The position numbers and the translations under genes are program-made. The notes under the pieces are model-generated. The model did not search any database. It had not been told where the DNA came from and worked only from the letters and a program-made list of their open reading frames with translations. A DNA stretch of 64,000 bases from Isoetes taiwanensis (taxonomy: Eukaryota > Streptophyta > Lycopodiopsida > Isoetales > Isoetaceae). Where the stretch lies: NCBI GenBank assembly GCA_021234155.1, contig JAJEKV010000008.1, positions 3,547,008 to 3,611,007 of the forward strand. Reading direction: 5' to 3'. Positions 23,541 through 36,439 of the stretch are shown in pieces; within the stretch, counting starts at the first letter, position 1; each line of letters opens with the position of its first letter.

Positions 23541-23890
23541 CCCATCCTTTTGTGAAGAAGAAGGGATGGCGTACTGGTGGATGTGCATAGATTACGGTGC
23601 AACAAACAAGCACACCATCAAGAATAAGTATGCACTCCCGATCTGGACACGGATCTCGATGGATCACCTAAGGCTGGTTTTCCGATAGACTCCGAGGTCG
23701 GATACCATCGATCGTGATTAAGGAAGAAGACTTCCACAAACAAAGACGACTATGTATGGCATTACGAGTTCACCGTGAATGCGCTACTGTCAAACGCTAA
23801 CGCTCATGAGGCTTATGAACGACATCTTCGTGGAGTTTTTGATACTTTTCTTATAGTACCTTTGGATGATATCTCGTGTACGCGAAACTT
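23541..23890 (+). pseudogene. Ty3/gypsy reverse transcriptase, catalytic blocks (element 1)
   Basis: HPSFCEEEGMA near 23,541 corresponds to the (S)PFVKKKDG block in a shifted frame. From 23,581 the frame reads MCIDYGATNKHTIKNKYALP, the well-known (M)C(V/I)DYR.LN..T(I/V)K(N/D)(K/R)YPLP block. Around 23,800-23,873, RLMNDIFVEF is followed after a shift by FLIVPLDDIS, matching (M)N..F......FV(V/I)(V/I)Y(I/L)DD(I/L)L with Pro in place of the aromatic residue but both catalytic aspartates kept (23,865-23,870). The sequence between the blocks is scrambled by indels. Confidence 0.8.
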
Positions 23891-25039
23891 CGAAGAACAC
23901 GTGACGACCTAAGGAAAGTGCTCGAAGCTAAGAAAGCAATCTTCGCTTGTAACGCTGTCATTGGCGCTAATTTCGCGAACGGAGAGGGTAGAATATCCGC
24001 ACGGATCTCACGGAGGGGATTTCGGTTTCGATAATCGCCAAGATCGGGCAGCCATACATTGGCTCTACCAAGAACATCCATCGAGGTCGCTTTCTACCGC
24101 AGGTATTATAGTGGTGTCTGAGGAACTTTAAAATAGCGCCCCGCTTAACGGATTTGACGAGGGCGTAAAGTAAAGGATTGGGTAGATCATCGATGCATGA
24201 AAGCCCAAGCAATTCGAGATGTTGAAGGATCTTTGACAATCACTACCGCCTCGCCGTGACTCTCGAAGCGACAAACTTGTATGATAGATATGGGGCAAAA
24301 TTGCTACAAAGTAGCATTGATGCAGAAGAGCTTAGTAGTGGCTTACTTAATTTAAGATGAATAACGCCGCTTACCCGAACCCATGATCAAGAGTTGCTTG
24401 GTGTATTGTCGAACACTAAGAATTTGGAGGCACTACCAGAAGGAAGTTCCAAATCGACACCTGGACCATCGTGAGCCTTAACACGCGGTTCACACAGCCA
24501 GCCATCCCCAACCCGAGGCAAATAAGGTGGATGAGCCCTCGAAGAATACGATTTTGATATAGCTTTATAGTTTCCTGAAGCTCAATGTGGTAGCAGAGCG
24601 CTTCAGTGGCATCCTCTTCCGACAACAGATTCCAATCTAACTTCGACGCTGACTTCTGAAAGAAGATCGGCCAGAAACCTGCCGACGTATGCACTTCCAG
24701 CGAAGTGTGGGCGAAGCCGCAGTAAAGTAAGAATGTGATAAGGAGAGAAACCTTCAAGAATTTTAAGAAGGAAGGTAACCTTTGTACCATAAGAATAAGC
24801 GTAAAAGCCCCAATCATCGTGGAGTGAGGAAGTTGATTCTCCACGACACCCACATTATCCAATAGCCGCCACACAGATTTTATGAAGACATATTTCCAAT
24901 GTGCGCAGCTAGCTATTATCGCTGTGGATGAAGAAGCGTATAGCTCGCTACATCAAAGAGGTCACCAGACGTACAGACGGCGCGAGCAAAATTAATTCCG
25001 TGACATTGAACCATTAACGGTAAGCCGTAACGCTAAGTG

Positions 25040-25438
25040 GGAAGTCATCGCGATGGACTTCATAACGTATTCCGGCGACGCGAAGAGGGAAACGATGCCC
25101 CATGGTTATGGTCATTATCGGCCGAAGATGGCACACTTTGCCTTGCGACCACCGATTACGTACCTCTTTGATTAAAATGCGCATTTCTCTTCACCAAGGA
25201 AATCTTCGTGTTCCATGGTATGCCGAGAGATCATCTCCCATTTAGACCAAGTCTGCGAATGCCTTTTGAAAGGGTCTTTTTGCGACGCATCCGTGACGGT
25301 TTTTCGCCCATGAGCATCACTTATCATCATCCTCGACGGGATGGGCAAACAGAATCCACTAAACGTAATCTTGAAGATATGCTAAGAAACTATGTCCGAA
25401 CAAGCAAAGCGGCGGAAGATTACATCTCACTTGGTTGA
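25040..25438 (+). pseudogene. Ty3/gypsy integrase core (element 1)
   Basis: VIAMDFITYSG at 25,049-25,073 matches the (W)..(I/V)(S/T)MDF(I/V).(G)LP block that holds the first catalytic Asp. The frame 25,208-25,438 starts FHGMPRDHLPFRPSLRMPFE, the (L)HG.P..I.SDRD.RF block with the second Asp lost. It continues ITYHHPRRDGQTESTKRNLE, the (T)AYHPQTDGQTER.N..LE block that supplies the catalytic Glu, and ends with DMLRNYV. Integrase inserts the cDNA into the genome. The DDE triad is incomplete here. Confidence 0.85.
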
Positions 25439-25477
25439 TTCGGGCTTATATAATAGCACCAAGCAGAATCATCCCGC

Positions 25478-25702
25478 ATGTCATTCGCTCATGATCAACT
25501 ACGGCCACTAATGTCTAATCGCATTAATTTGGCACAATGTGTCAAAGGTAGATATTTCGCAGCGAATGTTGGCCGACATGCTAGCCTAGTAGAAGAGGTC
25601 CGAGATATCTCTCTGCAGCAAGGAGTCGCATTAAAAGAGCGTAATGATAAGCACCGGACGGCCGAGAGTTCCGTGTTGCGGGACTTCGTAGATCTGAATT
25701 AA
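25478..25702 (+). pseudogene. Ty3/gypsy integrase C-terminal region (element 1)
   Basis: The 74-codon frame begins MSFAHDQLRPLMSNRINLAQ, which corresponds to the post-core (S)PF....G..P..P block. It continues with the helical (V)EEVRDISLQQGVALKERNDKH segment that matches the long helix (R..A...L..A...(Q)K.(Y)AD..R) before the GPY/F domain. The frame closes at DFVDLN, so the GPY/F domain and any chromodomain are not visible. Confidence 0.65.
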
Positions 25703-27212
25703 AAATCTTCTTCATTCTTCTTGGTCAATCTCGTACCTTGACTGCACTTTATCTTTTCACCTTTCTCGCGGACTTGTGGCTTTTCCTCTCTGGTGTTGGT
25801 GGTCGCCTCCTGTGATTGTAGCCAGAGTAACTTCTTCACCAAATCGTAGCTTCGCCTTCCAAAGAGCTTGTAAAAGGAGGTCAGATTCGAAGATGTCATC
25901 TTAGCAAAATCGTAATCTTCAGACTCCCCTTTTGCCCCCAACTCTTGATTCTCGCCCCTCGGGTGAGGAGCTGGTGGGCTGCTATGAAAGTCTCATCCCG
26001 GGATGAACCGGTGACATGTACCTCCCTCATCACCGTCAATGCCTACACAATTTCGCTCTGCGCACAATACAATAGTTATACCAGAGCCGTAAATGCTGAA
26101 AGATCTGAATCTCCTGACATGAGAACATGTCCAAGAGATGGTTAATCACTGTGCTTTTGCAGTGATTCACTATTCTTCCTTGTGCACTAGGGTCCCGCAG
26201 TCACCAGAATACGTACCGAAACTCCAACACGCTTGAAAAGTTCCGCATTGTTGATCGCGAAATTCCATTGCACGCTTCTAATCGAACTCCACTGCTTCGC
26301 TACTGGAGATATTCGACCTTTACTCGCGAAAGAGTCGGCCTCCACCATGGTAATTCTCAATTTCATTTGGTTTCCTTTTATACCCATGGAACAAAAAAAA
26401 TGTAAAAGGATTTTAAGTACGTCTTCAAAAAGAAAAACGTATCCTAATTGGTGAAACCCCTAAATCGTATTGAATCTCTTAAAAATGCATGTAGCTGTAA
26501 ATCCTCGGCTAAAAAAAAAAAAAAAAAAGGTAATGAAAAATAAAAGGACTTGTGTATTCCGTATCAAGTGCTTACCAAACCAGATTTCATAACCAAATTT
26601 CGTACGCGAACCAAAATGATTCTTGAAGTCGGGCTCACAAGGCCTGGATTGCATGCTCGAGTGAATATAACCAAACTTCCAATGTTTTGCCGTAATTCTG
26701 GTTTATAACGCCGAACAAAGTGTTAAACCGTGAGTTTTTAAATGGCCGGGTCGTCAGAAGCTATCGCCTTCACCTTAAACCCATATGGAAGGTCACTTCA
26801 AGGTAAAATCTTGGGGCTTTATTGGATCTCGGCTTAATTTGGTGCAATCACCGCGGTAATTAAGGCTGCATCGTGTTATTTTGATCGCATATTGTAAACC
26901 GCTCAGAACGGAGGGCTGGCCTCAAGATCCAAAACATGCCCGGGGTCCGCCCTCTTCCTCGCCACTGCCTCGACTGTGATGCATGAAGCCCTCCTAAGAA
27001 GTCCTTGTTTCTTTTCTTTTCGCTTCCGCAAAAAACGCCTTAGTAACAAGAAAACAACAATATAAAACAACTAAATACTCCACTTCAAAATTTGGCGATA
27101 TTGATAATCCTTTCAACCGAGGCCGCGAGCAGGGTAAAGCCTTTTAATCTTCCCACCGCCGACATTTAACCGTCTAAGCATGCCGGATATGTGATGACAT
27201 TTTTCCGGTCAG
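25703..27212. other. Region between the two gypsy elements
   Basis: There is one continuous minus-strand frame (25,699-25,941, 80 codons; contains SSNLTSFYKLFGRRSYDLVK) and otherwise short frames, none recognised. An A18 run lies at 26,511-26,528. No LTR of either element could be placed here. Confidence 0.4.
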
Positions 27213-28840
27213 ACGTGCTCCCCTGTGGAATAATATACGCCATAAATACGATATTCCTCGATTCGTTACCATGGCAAGTCTACCTAGGTAGCCTTGCATG
27301 CCTTAGAAAGTGGCAGGCAGTACATCTGCTAAATTAACTTAGATAACCTTAGATAAAGCGCTCCATTTCCACATGGCCTTATCCCTATTGGGCAACCGCC
27401 ATTTGCGGCCCCAGTGGTGCCACCGGCATCCCATGTGGACCCACACCTATATACTCTAACCCTAACCTGTAGACCTTTCCGACCTAGCACCGAATCTCCT
27501 CATTCACGCGTCTCAAAACCCCGCTTCGAGCATCGTCATTATAGTCAGCTTCTGGAGCAAAGAAACTCGAAGGTGTGTACGATCGTTGAGGGAGCAAGCC
27601 TTCTAATTCACGCCAAGGAGCATGGAGATGCCAGGATGGAGGAAGCGCCTGAGGAGTGTAGGTTGAGTAGAGTTCATATGTTAGTAATATCCGGGAAGTT
27701 AGCACTCTGCGATGAGTTAGTATTTCGTGGCCCGTGAGTAGGAGCCACCCTAGAATCCTTTTGTTGATCTTGAACCCTAATCAAGGAACCCTAACCGATA
27801 GTTAGATATGTAAGGATTAGGTTTAAGATGTTCTTATTATGATTATCATGATATGATGTTATGGGATGTTGGTTGATCAAAGTTTGCTCCTCTCAGATTG
27901 AAGGGGTAGAGACTAGCCATATGTAGTATGCTCCTGAAGTGTAGATCCCTTTGGGCCCATTAGCTGCGTACCGCGTATTGCGGAACCCACCGGCCTACTG
28001 GCTACGAGCATGACTCAAGACTACACAACGGGCTAGAGTAAGATGGAGGGGAGGATCCCCGCCGAAAAGTGGAGGCTTCCGGGATCCCATAGTGGGCTAG
28101 ATGGTCTGGCCACTTCCGCAGGGCCGGTACGGGTCCGACACCTCCGGCAATGGTATCACTCTCGCTTCCTCAAGAGCTGCAAGTGCGTCACTGCCTTTGT
28201 TTCCGGGTTCACGGCACGTAATCGTGTGGCCGCCACGATTCTCTAGCCTGCGGAGCCTCTAGACCCCTGAAGGGGAGATGCAACCCTTCCTACCTCGACC
28301 TTTAATTCGTGGAGATGCAACTGAGTAGTCCCCGATGGGTGATACCCATGGATCATGATCCTAAGGTTGGGGAGTCATGCCAGCTTGATCTAGCCCATCC
28401 GCAGCATGCAGCCGTGAGGGGCTGATGGAGTGGTCAACCCCAGCCATTGGTCTTATGCCAGCCCCGGCCATTGTTATGACCCTTGGGCTTCCATTTATCT
28501 TTGGAGGGGCCACCCAAATACCGACCTTATAAGGGCTCTGGAGCCACTCTGCAGGGAGCTCTTATGCTCTTTATGGCTTATGATTATGTCTCTTTGCACT
28601 CTATGGATGAGCTACCCTTCGGCAAGGTGGATGCATTGTTACGCTAGTTCCGCTGATGTTTATGCTTCCGCTGCGGATAGAGTTTTTCCTCCATAGGAAG
28701 CGCGACGCGAAGACACCTTCGGTAATTTCCGCACTACGGAGATCCAGCGCGGATGACGGAGGGCTCCGTAAGGCGAGGACCTGATGGGGATTTTACGAGG
28801 TACTCTACCGAGCCAGATATTTAGTAGGGGAGCTGCCACA
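27213..28840 (+). repeat. 5' LTR of the gypsy element
   Basis: It matches 38,837-40,320 in order: GGAATAATATACGC, TCTACCTAGGTAGCCTTG, CCTTAGAAAGTGG, the 69-bp block 27,825-27,893 that is identical to 39,329-39,397, GAAGGGGTAGAGAC, CATATGTAGTATGCTCC, AACCCACCGGC, GCGGAGCCTCTAGACCCC, GGAGATGCAAC, and the end ATATTTAGTAGG..GCCACA. It ends in CA directly before the PBS. It is longer than its partner mainly through small insertions. Confidence 0.85.
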
Positions 28841-28841
28841 A

Positions 28842-28853
28842 TGGTATCGAGTT
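28842..28853 (+). other. Primer-binding site, initiator tRNA-Met type
   Basis: TGGTATCGAG begins one base after the LTR end. The canonical plant gypsy PBS is TGGTATCAGAGC, complementary to the 3' end of initiator tRNA-Met. The only early difference is the missing A of the CAG, which fits the CAG-specific pattern described in the findings. Confidence 0.8.
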
Positions 28854-31800
28854 TATGTTCTTGGTTGACCAGAACTAGCACCCACCATAACCACGAAAAG
28901 TAAATTTTAACAAGTGCCTATGGTGTGAAATAAAATTTCTACCCATCAACCCCTCGGTAAATAGGGGAAAATTTTTCCTAGGTAGTGGGTCCAAAATAGG
29001 TTAAGTGTTAGACGGTTAGGTACGAACGGTAGGCCAAATTCACCTTTCTAGTAAATTTGAAGTGAAAATTATGCATCCGCTTTCCAAATTTCCACCTAAA
29101 CGGATCGCAAGAATCATGCTAACTGGTGACCCGAAAGTGGGAAAAATGGCGAAATCCATAATTAATACTTCCAAACATAGGAAATTTAAAAAATTTTAAG
29201 GTATAATACTCTAAATTAAGCATGGATACCAATAATTAAATATGTACTAATAATTAGGGTACATTGGTGTAATTAATAAGGGGCTAATAAGTAGGCCTAT
29301 TTATGGTAGGAGAATATTCCGTGGACCCTTTAGCCATCTCGCTTAATTCCCATTTCCTCCCAAACTTCTTTTTTCCTTAACACCATATCTCTCTTGCTCA
29401 CTCCTTTACGGCCACCCATTCTCTAGGACCGCATGGCACGCACTAAGCGCATAAATAGAAAAGTTTGGAGAGGCCTACACTGATGGCGACGAAATAGGTC
29501 GCCATGTCATAGAAGATCCCACCCCACCTTCAATCTTAACCGGGTAGAAGAGAGGTGTTCTCCAGCCAGCCGATGACACCTTCCTACATCTCTAAGGAGG
29601 AGGCTTAGCAGTTAGCCAGCCTCTTCACGCATGGGCACCAAATAACCGACGAAACCCGCCCATTTTGAGCCTCCAATGCAGGTAGAGCAGCGTGACGTGG
29701 GAGCAGAGGAGACCGTGAGCGCATTACCTGCTGAGCCAGTAATTCCGTGAGCCGCAAGAACAAGGTCAGCAGAGTGGTCGAGGACAGGCAGCACGAAGAA
29801 GAGAGGAGCTTTTGGAGAAGGAGCGCCAGAACTAAGAGGAGGAACGATCGTCCCAGGACCGGTGAGGATCGGCGGTTTCCCAGCCACAGGAGAAGAAGCA
29901 TGAGAAGGAGGAGATGGCGAAGAGGAAGCCGCGGGAGGAGGAAGCCGGAGGAGGAAGAGAACGAGTGGGTCAGAGACCACCTTTACCCGGTGTGGGCCTG
30001 GCCACCCAAGGTGGTCACGTTAGCGAGCAGGCGAAGCCATCACTCGCAGAGAGCCGCCTTCGTGATGTCGTTTTCTCAAAAGGCACTGTGAATACCCTCC
30101 GCCGCTGGACGAGGTATATAATGACCGGCATCACGGCAGAAATGTCGAGCTGGTGACAAGTGGAGGGCGGCCGACCGCCAGGCGAACCGCCCCTGCCGCC
30201 GCCGCCACGACCGGAGTAGTTCAAGAAGGTCCATCACTTGACCAAATTCTAGGCATGCCCGAAGTTTTTTAGAGATTAAGCACCTCTAACAGCAGCACTT
30301 AATCTCCTCTAATTAGGAAGGCACCATTCGAGCTACCCATGAAGTGGATGAATTGCCACCGAATTACAGGTGACGCCACTCAATGCATAAGGGTGCGGTG
30401 TAGTCATGGAGTATCGAGCTCACCTAACCGTTTTCGAGGCTGAAACCTCTCATGATATTCATATGTAAGAGGGTAACGCCGATGCCCAAGGATCAAGACT
30501 TATACGGATCCGCTATGAGTACCCCTTGAGGATCCAAATTTTGTATAAATTACTAAAAACTACCGTAATTTGACTAAATTTCTTTATAATACAAAATTTT
30601 GTTTGTAAATTGGTTTCGATTTTGTATGAACGAAGCACAGTTCAACTTGAGCAGCATAATTCCCCGTCTAGTACCATCCGCATTGACCCATAGCAGCCAA
30701 GCATTAGATAAATTTTGGTGAAAAACTTGCAAATAGGTCAAAACTACAACTGGTCACACTGCCAGAACCGCCTCTCAGCCAAGGCTCATGGGACGCTAGA
30801 GGCCATTTGGCGCCATTCGATCCGAATTTCGCCGATTTGATATCGGCTTCATGTCCAATCCGCAGGAGAAAATTGCTAATTAGGCGAAGCGCGCTAATTC
30901 GTCATGGCATTAGCATCTCCAAATTCTCCAAACGCCATCCGAACTCAATTGATTCTAACGGGTCACACCGCGAAACCGCCGGCTACCGCTGACGCTGGTG
31001 GCCATTTTGGCGGCCAGCTCGACCCGATTTCATTTTGCCTAAATTGACTAATTTTTCATCCAACAAACCGCCATGTAGTGCTTCTGTTTTGTTTTGCTTA
31101 GATTTACACTCATGGTAGCTCATTCGACACCCATACCATGGAACAAAGTTTTTCCCCATCAAGAACCCTTTTGTGCACTCCGGAACCGAGGCATCCCTAG
31201 TCTATAAAAGGCCTCATTTGTCATTTCTCCCCATCAAAACTGCTCCCTAACACTTCTTAGGTGCTTTCAGCCCCTACCTCGCCTTCCCAAGCCATTTTTC
31301 ATACTCATCCTCGCCAATGGCTTACCGCTTTGTCGATGGTAATATCGAGACCAATCACATCCGTGGATTTCCTCGCCGAGCAAGCCTTCCATGTTTTCGA
31401 TCCTCTTTGATCTCCATGCCACATTGACTAACTCCCTACTACACCGAAGATCATGTGCCAAGATGACTGCATCCTACTTCCGTAGGAAGTTAGCTTGCCA
31501 CCTAGGGGAGGGAAATGGGTTTCTCTAGACTCCCCTCTTTACCCGCCATAGGCGGTGGGGAGCCAGTGGGGAAGGAGTAGGGTCATGGATAGAACCCTAA
31601 ACATGCCGTGATTACATGACTTGCAAGCATCATAGGCATAGATACCCTCTCAAATTCTAAGCAGCCCTAGCTTTGTTCATTATGCAAGACAACGCTAGCC
31701 AACCAACCAGAGAGCCGGGCCATCCAACTTTGATTGGCACCTTCCTCGACACTTCTGAGGCGCAGAGATATCCACTCTAGATCGAGACTACGGTGAGTAT

Positions 31801-33420
31801 GAATACTATGGCTCCACATCGTGAACACCGTTGGCGATTGAGCAGATTTCACATGAAGAGTAAGGGGAGGAGAACCTGGGTTGAGATGAGGGAGGTAAGA
31901 AGGATGGAGGAGAGGCCGGAGTAGCCCCATAAGAGGGAAGCATTACATGGATTTCGAACTCACTGCTGGTATCACGCGCTCTAACCCCTCAAAATTTCAT
32001 CACCACGGCGAGGGAGTACATACCGCTAATCACATCCCTCAACCTTCCCATTGCTGAAGAAGAAGGTCTCGATCGATGAGCTCCTAGGCCTAATCGCGAC
32101 AAGAACAGGCAAAGGACTTCATCAATTACTCTACCAAGAAATCCTAAGGGAAGTAGCCGAATGCACAATTCTACGCCAGGGGAAACTATGTCGACATTCG
32201 CTTACCGCCAGAGCAAGGCGTGATGTATCAAAGATCGAACCCATCATTCCGGTAGTAAGAAGAATTCCAAAGATCCAAAGCGTGTCAGATAGTTTCTGAA
32301 GAGGCCCAAGCTCCGGCCGACCAATGCGCCCGTGATATGCGAAAATGTCTAGCAAAGATCAACTTTGGAAAATGCAACTACGATGTGAGAGCATCCACGA
32401 AGATCTTACCGCATTAGATGTTTTCTGGGCCGGGCACCGAGAGGAGAGGTACCTGAGCTCTGGGCTTTAACTTCTAAGGGCAAATCACTCGTACTACTCC
32501 TTCCTACTTCCAAATTTCAAGGACAGATGATAGTTTTCCATAAGGAGTTTAAATGGGCAAGAGAGTCCGGTGGCGCTCCCTTATAGCACTTTCAAGCAAG
32601 ATGCCAGAATAGACTACAAAAGCGTATCATGTTATCCTCTGTGAGAGCCGAAGCTCCTCCCATTCTTCTCACGCCAGAGGCCACCCGGTGTGGATGTACA
32701 CTTGTCGGGTGGCGTAACTGCAATCTCTAACTTCCGGCACTACGTATGGCAAGAGCATTGAAGGAGGATCGCTGCAAGAATCCCGGGCAGAACGCCTAAG
32801 AAGGGCTACGATTGAAGAATGTTAAGAACCCTTCAAGTCCATGAAGGACACGCTGACGGAAAAAGCTTGTTTTGTTAATTAATTAAAGTGTATTGAAAAC
32901 CCTCTTCACCAAGCGTAATTCATGAAATGTATTTCTATATACTAATTAATGTCTTACCATGATCTTGACTTGTGCGGAATTTTCACATAATTTCTTTGTA
33001 CCTAACAACAATCCAATTGTAGGGCAAGAATGATTGTGTAACTTAAATAACAAGCATCGATGATTAATCCTAAAGAAGTGAACACCTACCAGTCTCAAGG
33101 CCGTACGACATCACCAAGCAAGTGTACCCAAACCTATCTCGACGCGCGACCAAGATGACAACAACGGTGGAAATGACTGAATCAATCAATGCTAGCTCAT
33201 TCGATGAGGAACCAGATGCATCACCGGACCTAATCGGGCTACCCATTGATGAATGCCCAAGAATATGCACTGACCACCTCCACCTCCCACCACTACCCCA
33301 ACAAGGCATCGAGGAAGGTCCATAAAGCAGGAGGGGCAAGACAATAATCAGAAATGTCGAGACAAGGAAGAGGAAAAGGAGAAACGTATGATTCAACACC
33401 ACCTAGCTCCGGCCTCATCG
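28854..33420 (+). other. Long leader of the gypsy element, gag region unresolved
   Basis: No gag domain could be followed. The stretch holds a purine-rich segment at about 29,740-29,960 whose frames are rich in Arg, Glu and Lys (for example EKKHEKEEMAKRKPREEEAG), two TATA-like sites (CTATTTATGG near 29,296 and TCTATAAAAGGCCTC near 31,201) and an 82-codon frame at 32,051-32,299 starting MLKKKVSIDELLGLIATRTG. The TATA at 31,201 followed by a C-rich leader looks like part of another LTR, so a nested fragment is possible. Confidence 0.4.
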
Positions 33421-33474
33421 CACCTGTGACAGCCTAAGACAAATTTAGCTCTCGAAAGTGAGTCCGATACTTCA

Positions 33475-33540
33475 TGTAAGAGCTGTGGCAAGGAAGGCGA
33501 TGACTATCAAAAGAAAGTTGACAAGGCTATGAGTAAATGT
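33475..33540 (+). pseudogene. Gag zinc-knuckle remnant
   Basis: The plus-strand frame reads CKSCGKEGDDYQKKVDKAMS followed by KC. This matches the CCHC knuckle C-x2-C-x4-H-x4-C of gag nucleocapsid, with the histidine replaced by Asp and the last cysteine displaced. It lies about 2 kb before the RT, where the end of gag is expected. The motif is weak but positionally sensible. Confidence 0.45.
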
Positions 33541-34479
33541 GTGGAAGACTAGGAAGTCACCGGCCGGAAGGACAAAGTTCGTATGGAGGCGTATTCCGGC
33601 TTGACGAGATGGAGGAGTTTGGCAACCTTATGGCATGAAGGACAAGGATATAGGGAAGGTTGCTACAACAAACTTGATAAGGAGCAACTTAGAATTCGTG
33701 GAAAGGCTATGCAAAGTCCAATAAGCCTTAAAAGGAACAAATTTAGTGCATTCACATCTTCGCCAGCGCTCAAGCAGACATTATAAAGCCCAGGGTCACA
33801 TAATTAAAGGTGTGATCCAAAGAATTCAACATTGAACCAAGTCAAGAGTAAAGGGCTACGAGGAATTCATGCGGCCAGCTCCATGTTCCCTGAGTTTCCG
33901 AAGGCAAGCAATTGAAACCTACATTGAGTGCTGGAAACAAAGAATATCAAAAAGCTAGTCCGGGAAAGCAATTAACCCAAAGTCGCGAGCGTAATACGAG
34001 GATAAAGCCATAAGCTTGAAGAAGCTCCAAAGAACGCCGCTGTGGGAGAAACAAATACCAAAGGAAAGTCAACAAAAAGCAATACCAAGGGCGCGCATCA
34101 GAGTAAGCAACGCACGAGGCCAAGAAGCAGGAAGAGCTCAGGTAAGACCTTTTGGGACCGTGGTCGCAGAATGCATCAAAGGTGCTAAAGCCAGCCGCCT
34201 TCGCATACCGGTTTTAAAAGAGAAGAGACGTGAGGTATCGAGAAGAAGCTATAAGCCAGCCTGTGCACCGAACATTACGATTGCCCATTCGGCCATGCAA
34301 AGTACCGCGAGCTTGGGGACTGGGATTCACCAACGTATGCATGAAGACGCATTTAATGGGCGGATTTTGAGATCATAAAAGGCCTTCTAAGACTACGATT
34401 AAGCAGAAGGACCACCAATCGTAAAACGTATTCCGTATTCAATGGGCAAAACAGTTGATATTCAATATCGATCATTTTA

Positions 34480-34880
34480 GCATAGTAGCTGATAGAAACC
34501 AAATGAGTTTGCGTAGATAGATCCTTATCGAGATCGCTCTAACCTTTAGGTGGTTTGCATATCTTTAAATTCTCAGAGGATAGAAAAAATGATAAAACCA
34601 TATTTTGGAGCTTTGACAATCATAAGGGTTAAAATTACACAAAGCTAATCTATTGAAAGATCTCTAACGAGATCTATCTATTGCACTAACCAGAGCTCAT
34701 TTGACTTTTCTATCTACAAATATAATTAGAAAATGTGGATCCAAAGGAGTTAGTTATATCAGCTTTACTGACCGACCCCATTTGTTCTAATTTCGACACA
34801 GAAGTTCATTTATCTTCATTTGGCTTAGCTTGGCATGTTTTAGAAGGCCCTTTAATCTCAAAGAACCATAATGAGCATGA
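34480..34880. other. AT-rich island inside the gypsy element, possible MITE insertion
   Basis: This stretch is more AT-rich than its flanks and contains imperfect inverted similarity: GTAGATAGATCC..ATCGAGATC against GATCTCTAACGAGATCTATC, and ATAGAAACCAAATGAG against CCCCATTTGTTCTAA. It interrupts the region where the protease should lie. No second copy was seen in the window. Confidence 0.3.
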
Positions 34881-35459
34881 GGCCCAGCGACTCGATAGAT
34901 GGTGAGCTTACATTCTGCAAATATCGAGTCAGTGGATATTGAAAAATCAACATACCATTGCGGCCGATGGAATCATAGATAGCAACTCCCTCATAGACAC
35001 AGTGTAGCTCTCTAACTTTGCCTCCCCAGTCACGCCTCTAATGAAGAACAAGGTATTGAAGTCTGCCAAGGCCGGGCCATATGGTAAAACCAAGGCCTAT
35101 CTCAAGACACTAAAGGAGGAGGATCACATTCGAAGAGTAGACCTTAGTGGAAGTAAGTGGCCGATGGGGCAGAGGTCATGGAAATTGGAAGGTATGTAAT
35201 CGAGTTCCTAAAGCTAGCTTAAAGCCATGATCGACCGCGGACCGTGAATGAGATTGCCATGACAAAGACCGGACGCACCAAATCTCAAAGTGAAGTTAGT
35301 AAGAAGCCAGCCTCTTCTATGCAAAGGTATTTCTTTGAAGCAGCCTAAGGAAAGCATAGAAATAAATAAGGTGGATTACATTTTGAGGTTAGAGGCACCG
35401 GAGCCCACAAGCGGATGGAAGCCGCACTGTGCTGAATCCGCTGGCTCCGCCAAGAGCAA

Positions 35460-36190
35460 GGCTCATTTCGCATCTGCTGATGTATTCCCGATGAACCGGG
35501 CAAATACCACTCCAGAGTAGGTGTGGAGTGAGATCACACTAGCCCGTATGCTTCCTACCAAAGAAGTTTCCATAGATGAGCACTTCTCGAGTTGATTTGA
35601 GCTCAAGAAGCGTACCTCCAGAATTGCTTGAGCTTGGTTTTATTAGAGCAAGTGTGTCTCCTTTGGAGCACCTATACTCTCTTCTGCAGGAAGAAGAAAG
35701 ATGGCAGCTTAAGAATGTGCATAGACTATCGCCACCAACAAGCGCACGATAAAGAATAAGCGCTTGCCTAGAGCAGTATGATTTGATGGACCACCCAAGG
35801 AGTAAGGGTATTCTCAAAAATTGACTTTAAGGTCGATACCCATCAACAAGGATAAAGCTGAAGAAGATATCCATAAGACCGCCTTCGAACGCCGCAGACG
35901 CACTTTGAATTTACAAAAGAATGCCCTCGGATATCGACGCCAAAGAATCCTTTATGCTCTCATGAACGACGCCTTCGTGTGGAGTTCCAGGATGAGTTTT
36001 GTCATTGTTTTCTTTGACGACATTCTAGTCTGGCTAAATAAGTCCATTGAAGATCATAGTCAGATTTGAGAAGAGTGTTGAAAGTTGAGGCTGCATCGCT
36101 TGTATGGAAAGCTCTCCAAATGCCACTTCATAATCGAAAGAGTGGAGTACTTGGGGTTACGTCATATCTGGGCTAAGGGATCTCCACCCC
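35460..36190 (+). pseudogene. Ty3/gypsy reverse transcriptase (element 2)
   Basis: The domain can be followed through frame changes. ADVFPMN (about 35,478) is the (D)VFP.(E/D)LPG start. VSFGAPI and FCRKKKDGSLRMCIDYR (35,650-35,730) form the (S)P(W/F)GAP(V/I)LFV(K/R)KKDGS.RMC(V/I)DYR block. MNDAF (35,962) leads to FVIVFFDDILVW (35,998-36,033), with both catalytic aspartates in a FFDD box. LSKCHFIIERVEYLG (36,112-36,160) is the (L)SKCEF....(V)..LGH(V/I) block. RT copies the element RNA into cDNA. At least four frameshifts separate these blocks. Confidence 0.9.
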
Positions 36191-36439
36191 AATCTCCGGA
36201 AGATTGAAGCAAGAGGATTGGCCAGCCCAAAGAATGTGGCGAGGTAAGAAGCTTGTGGTCCGCAGATATTACAGTAGTGCCCGTGAAGGACTTCGCTAAG
36301 TGGGCCCCTTCAATCGACCTCACTAAGAGTGTTAAGGTGAAAGATTGGAGAACACATTGGCTGAAAAATGTTCAAGCCTCATTTAAAAGTGCTTAAGGAA
36401 GCCTTAACAACAAAGACTGCTAGTTATGCCGCAGATCCG

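Larger units (their letters stand above)
22030..25702 (+). mobile_element. Degenerate Ty3/gypsy internal region 1
   Basis: Reading along the plus strand, a possible protease-like VDS motif (near 22,070) is followed by RT blocks (23.5-23.9 kb), an RNase H region too broken to follow, integrase (25.0-25.4 kb) and a C-terminal extension (25,478-25,702). RT before integrase identifies Ty3/gypsy. No LTRs, PBS or PPT were found, so only the internal part is delimited. Frames are disrupted throughout. Confidence 0.75.

Noticed and set aside
24416..24874. Minus-strand frame of 152 codons
   Set aside because: It is antisense to the gypsy polyprotein between RNase H and integrase; no domain is recognised, so it is a shadow.
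29605..30224. Several overlapping frames rich in Arg, Ser or Pro
   Set aside because: Composition-driven frames on both strands of a purine-rich patch; no gag or other domain can be recognised.
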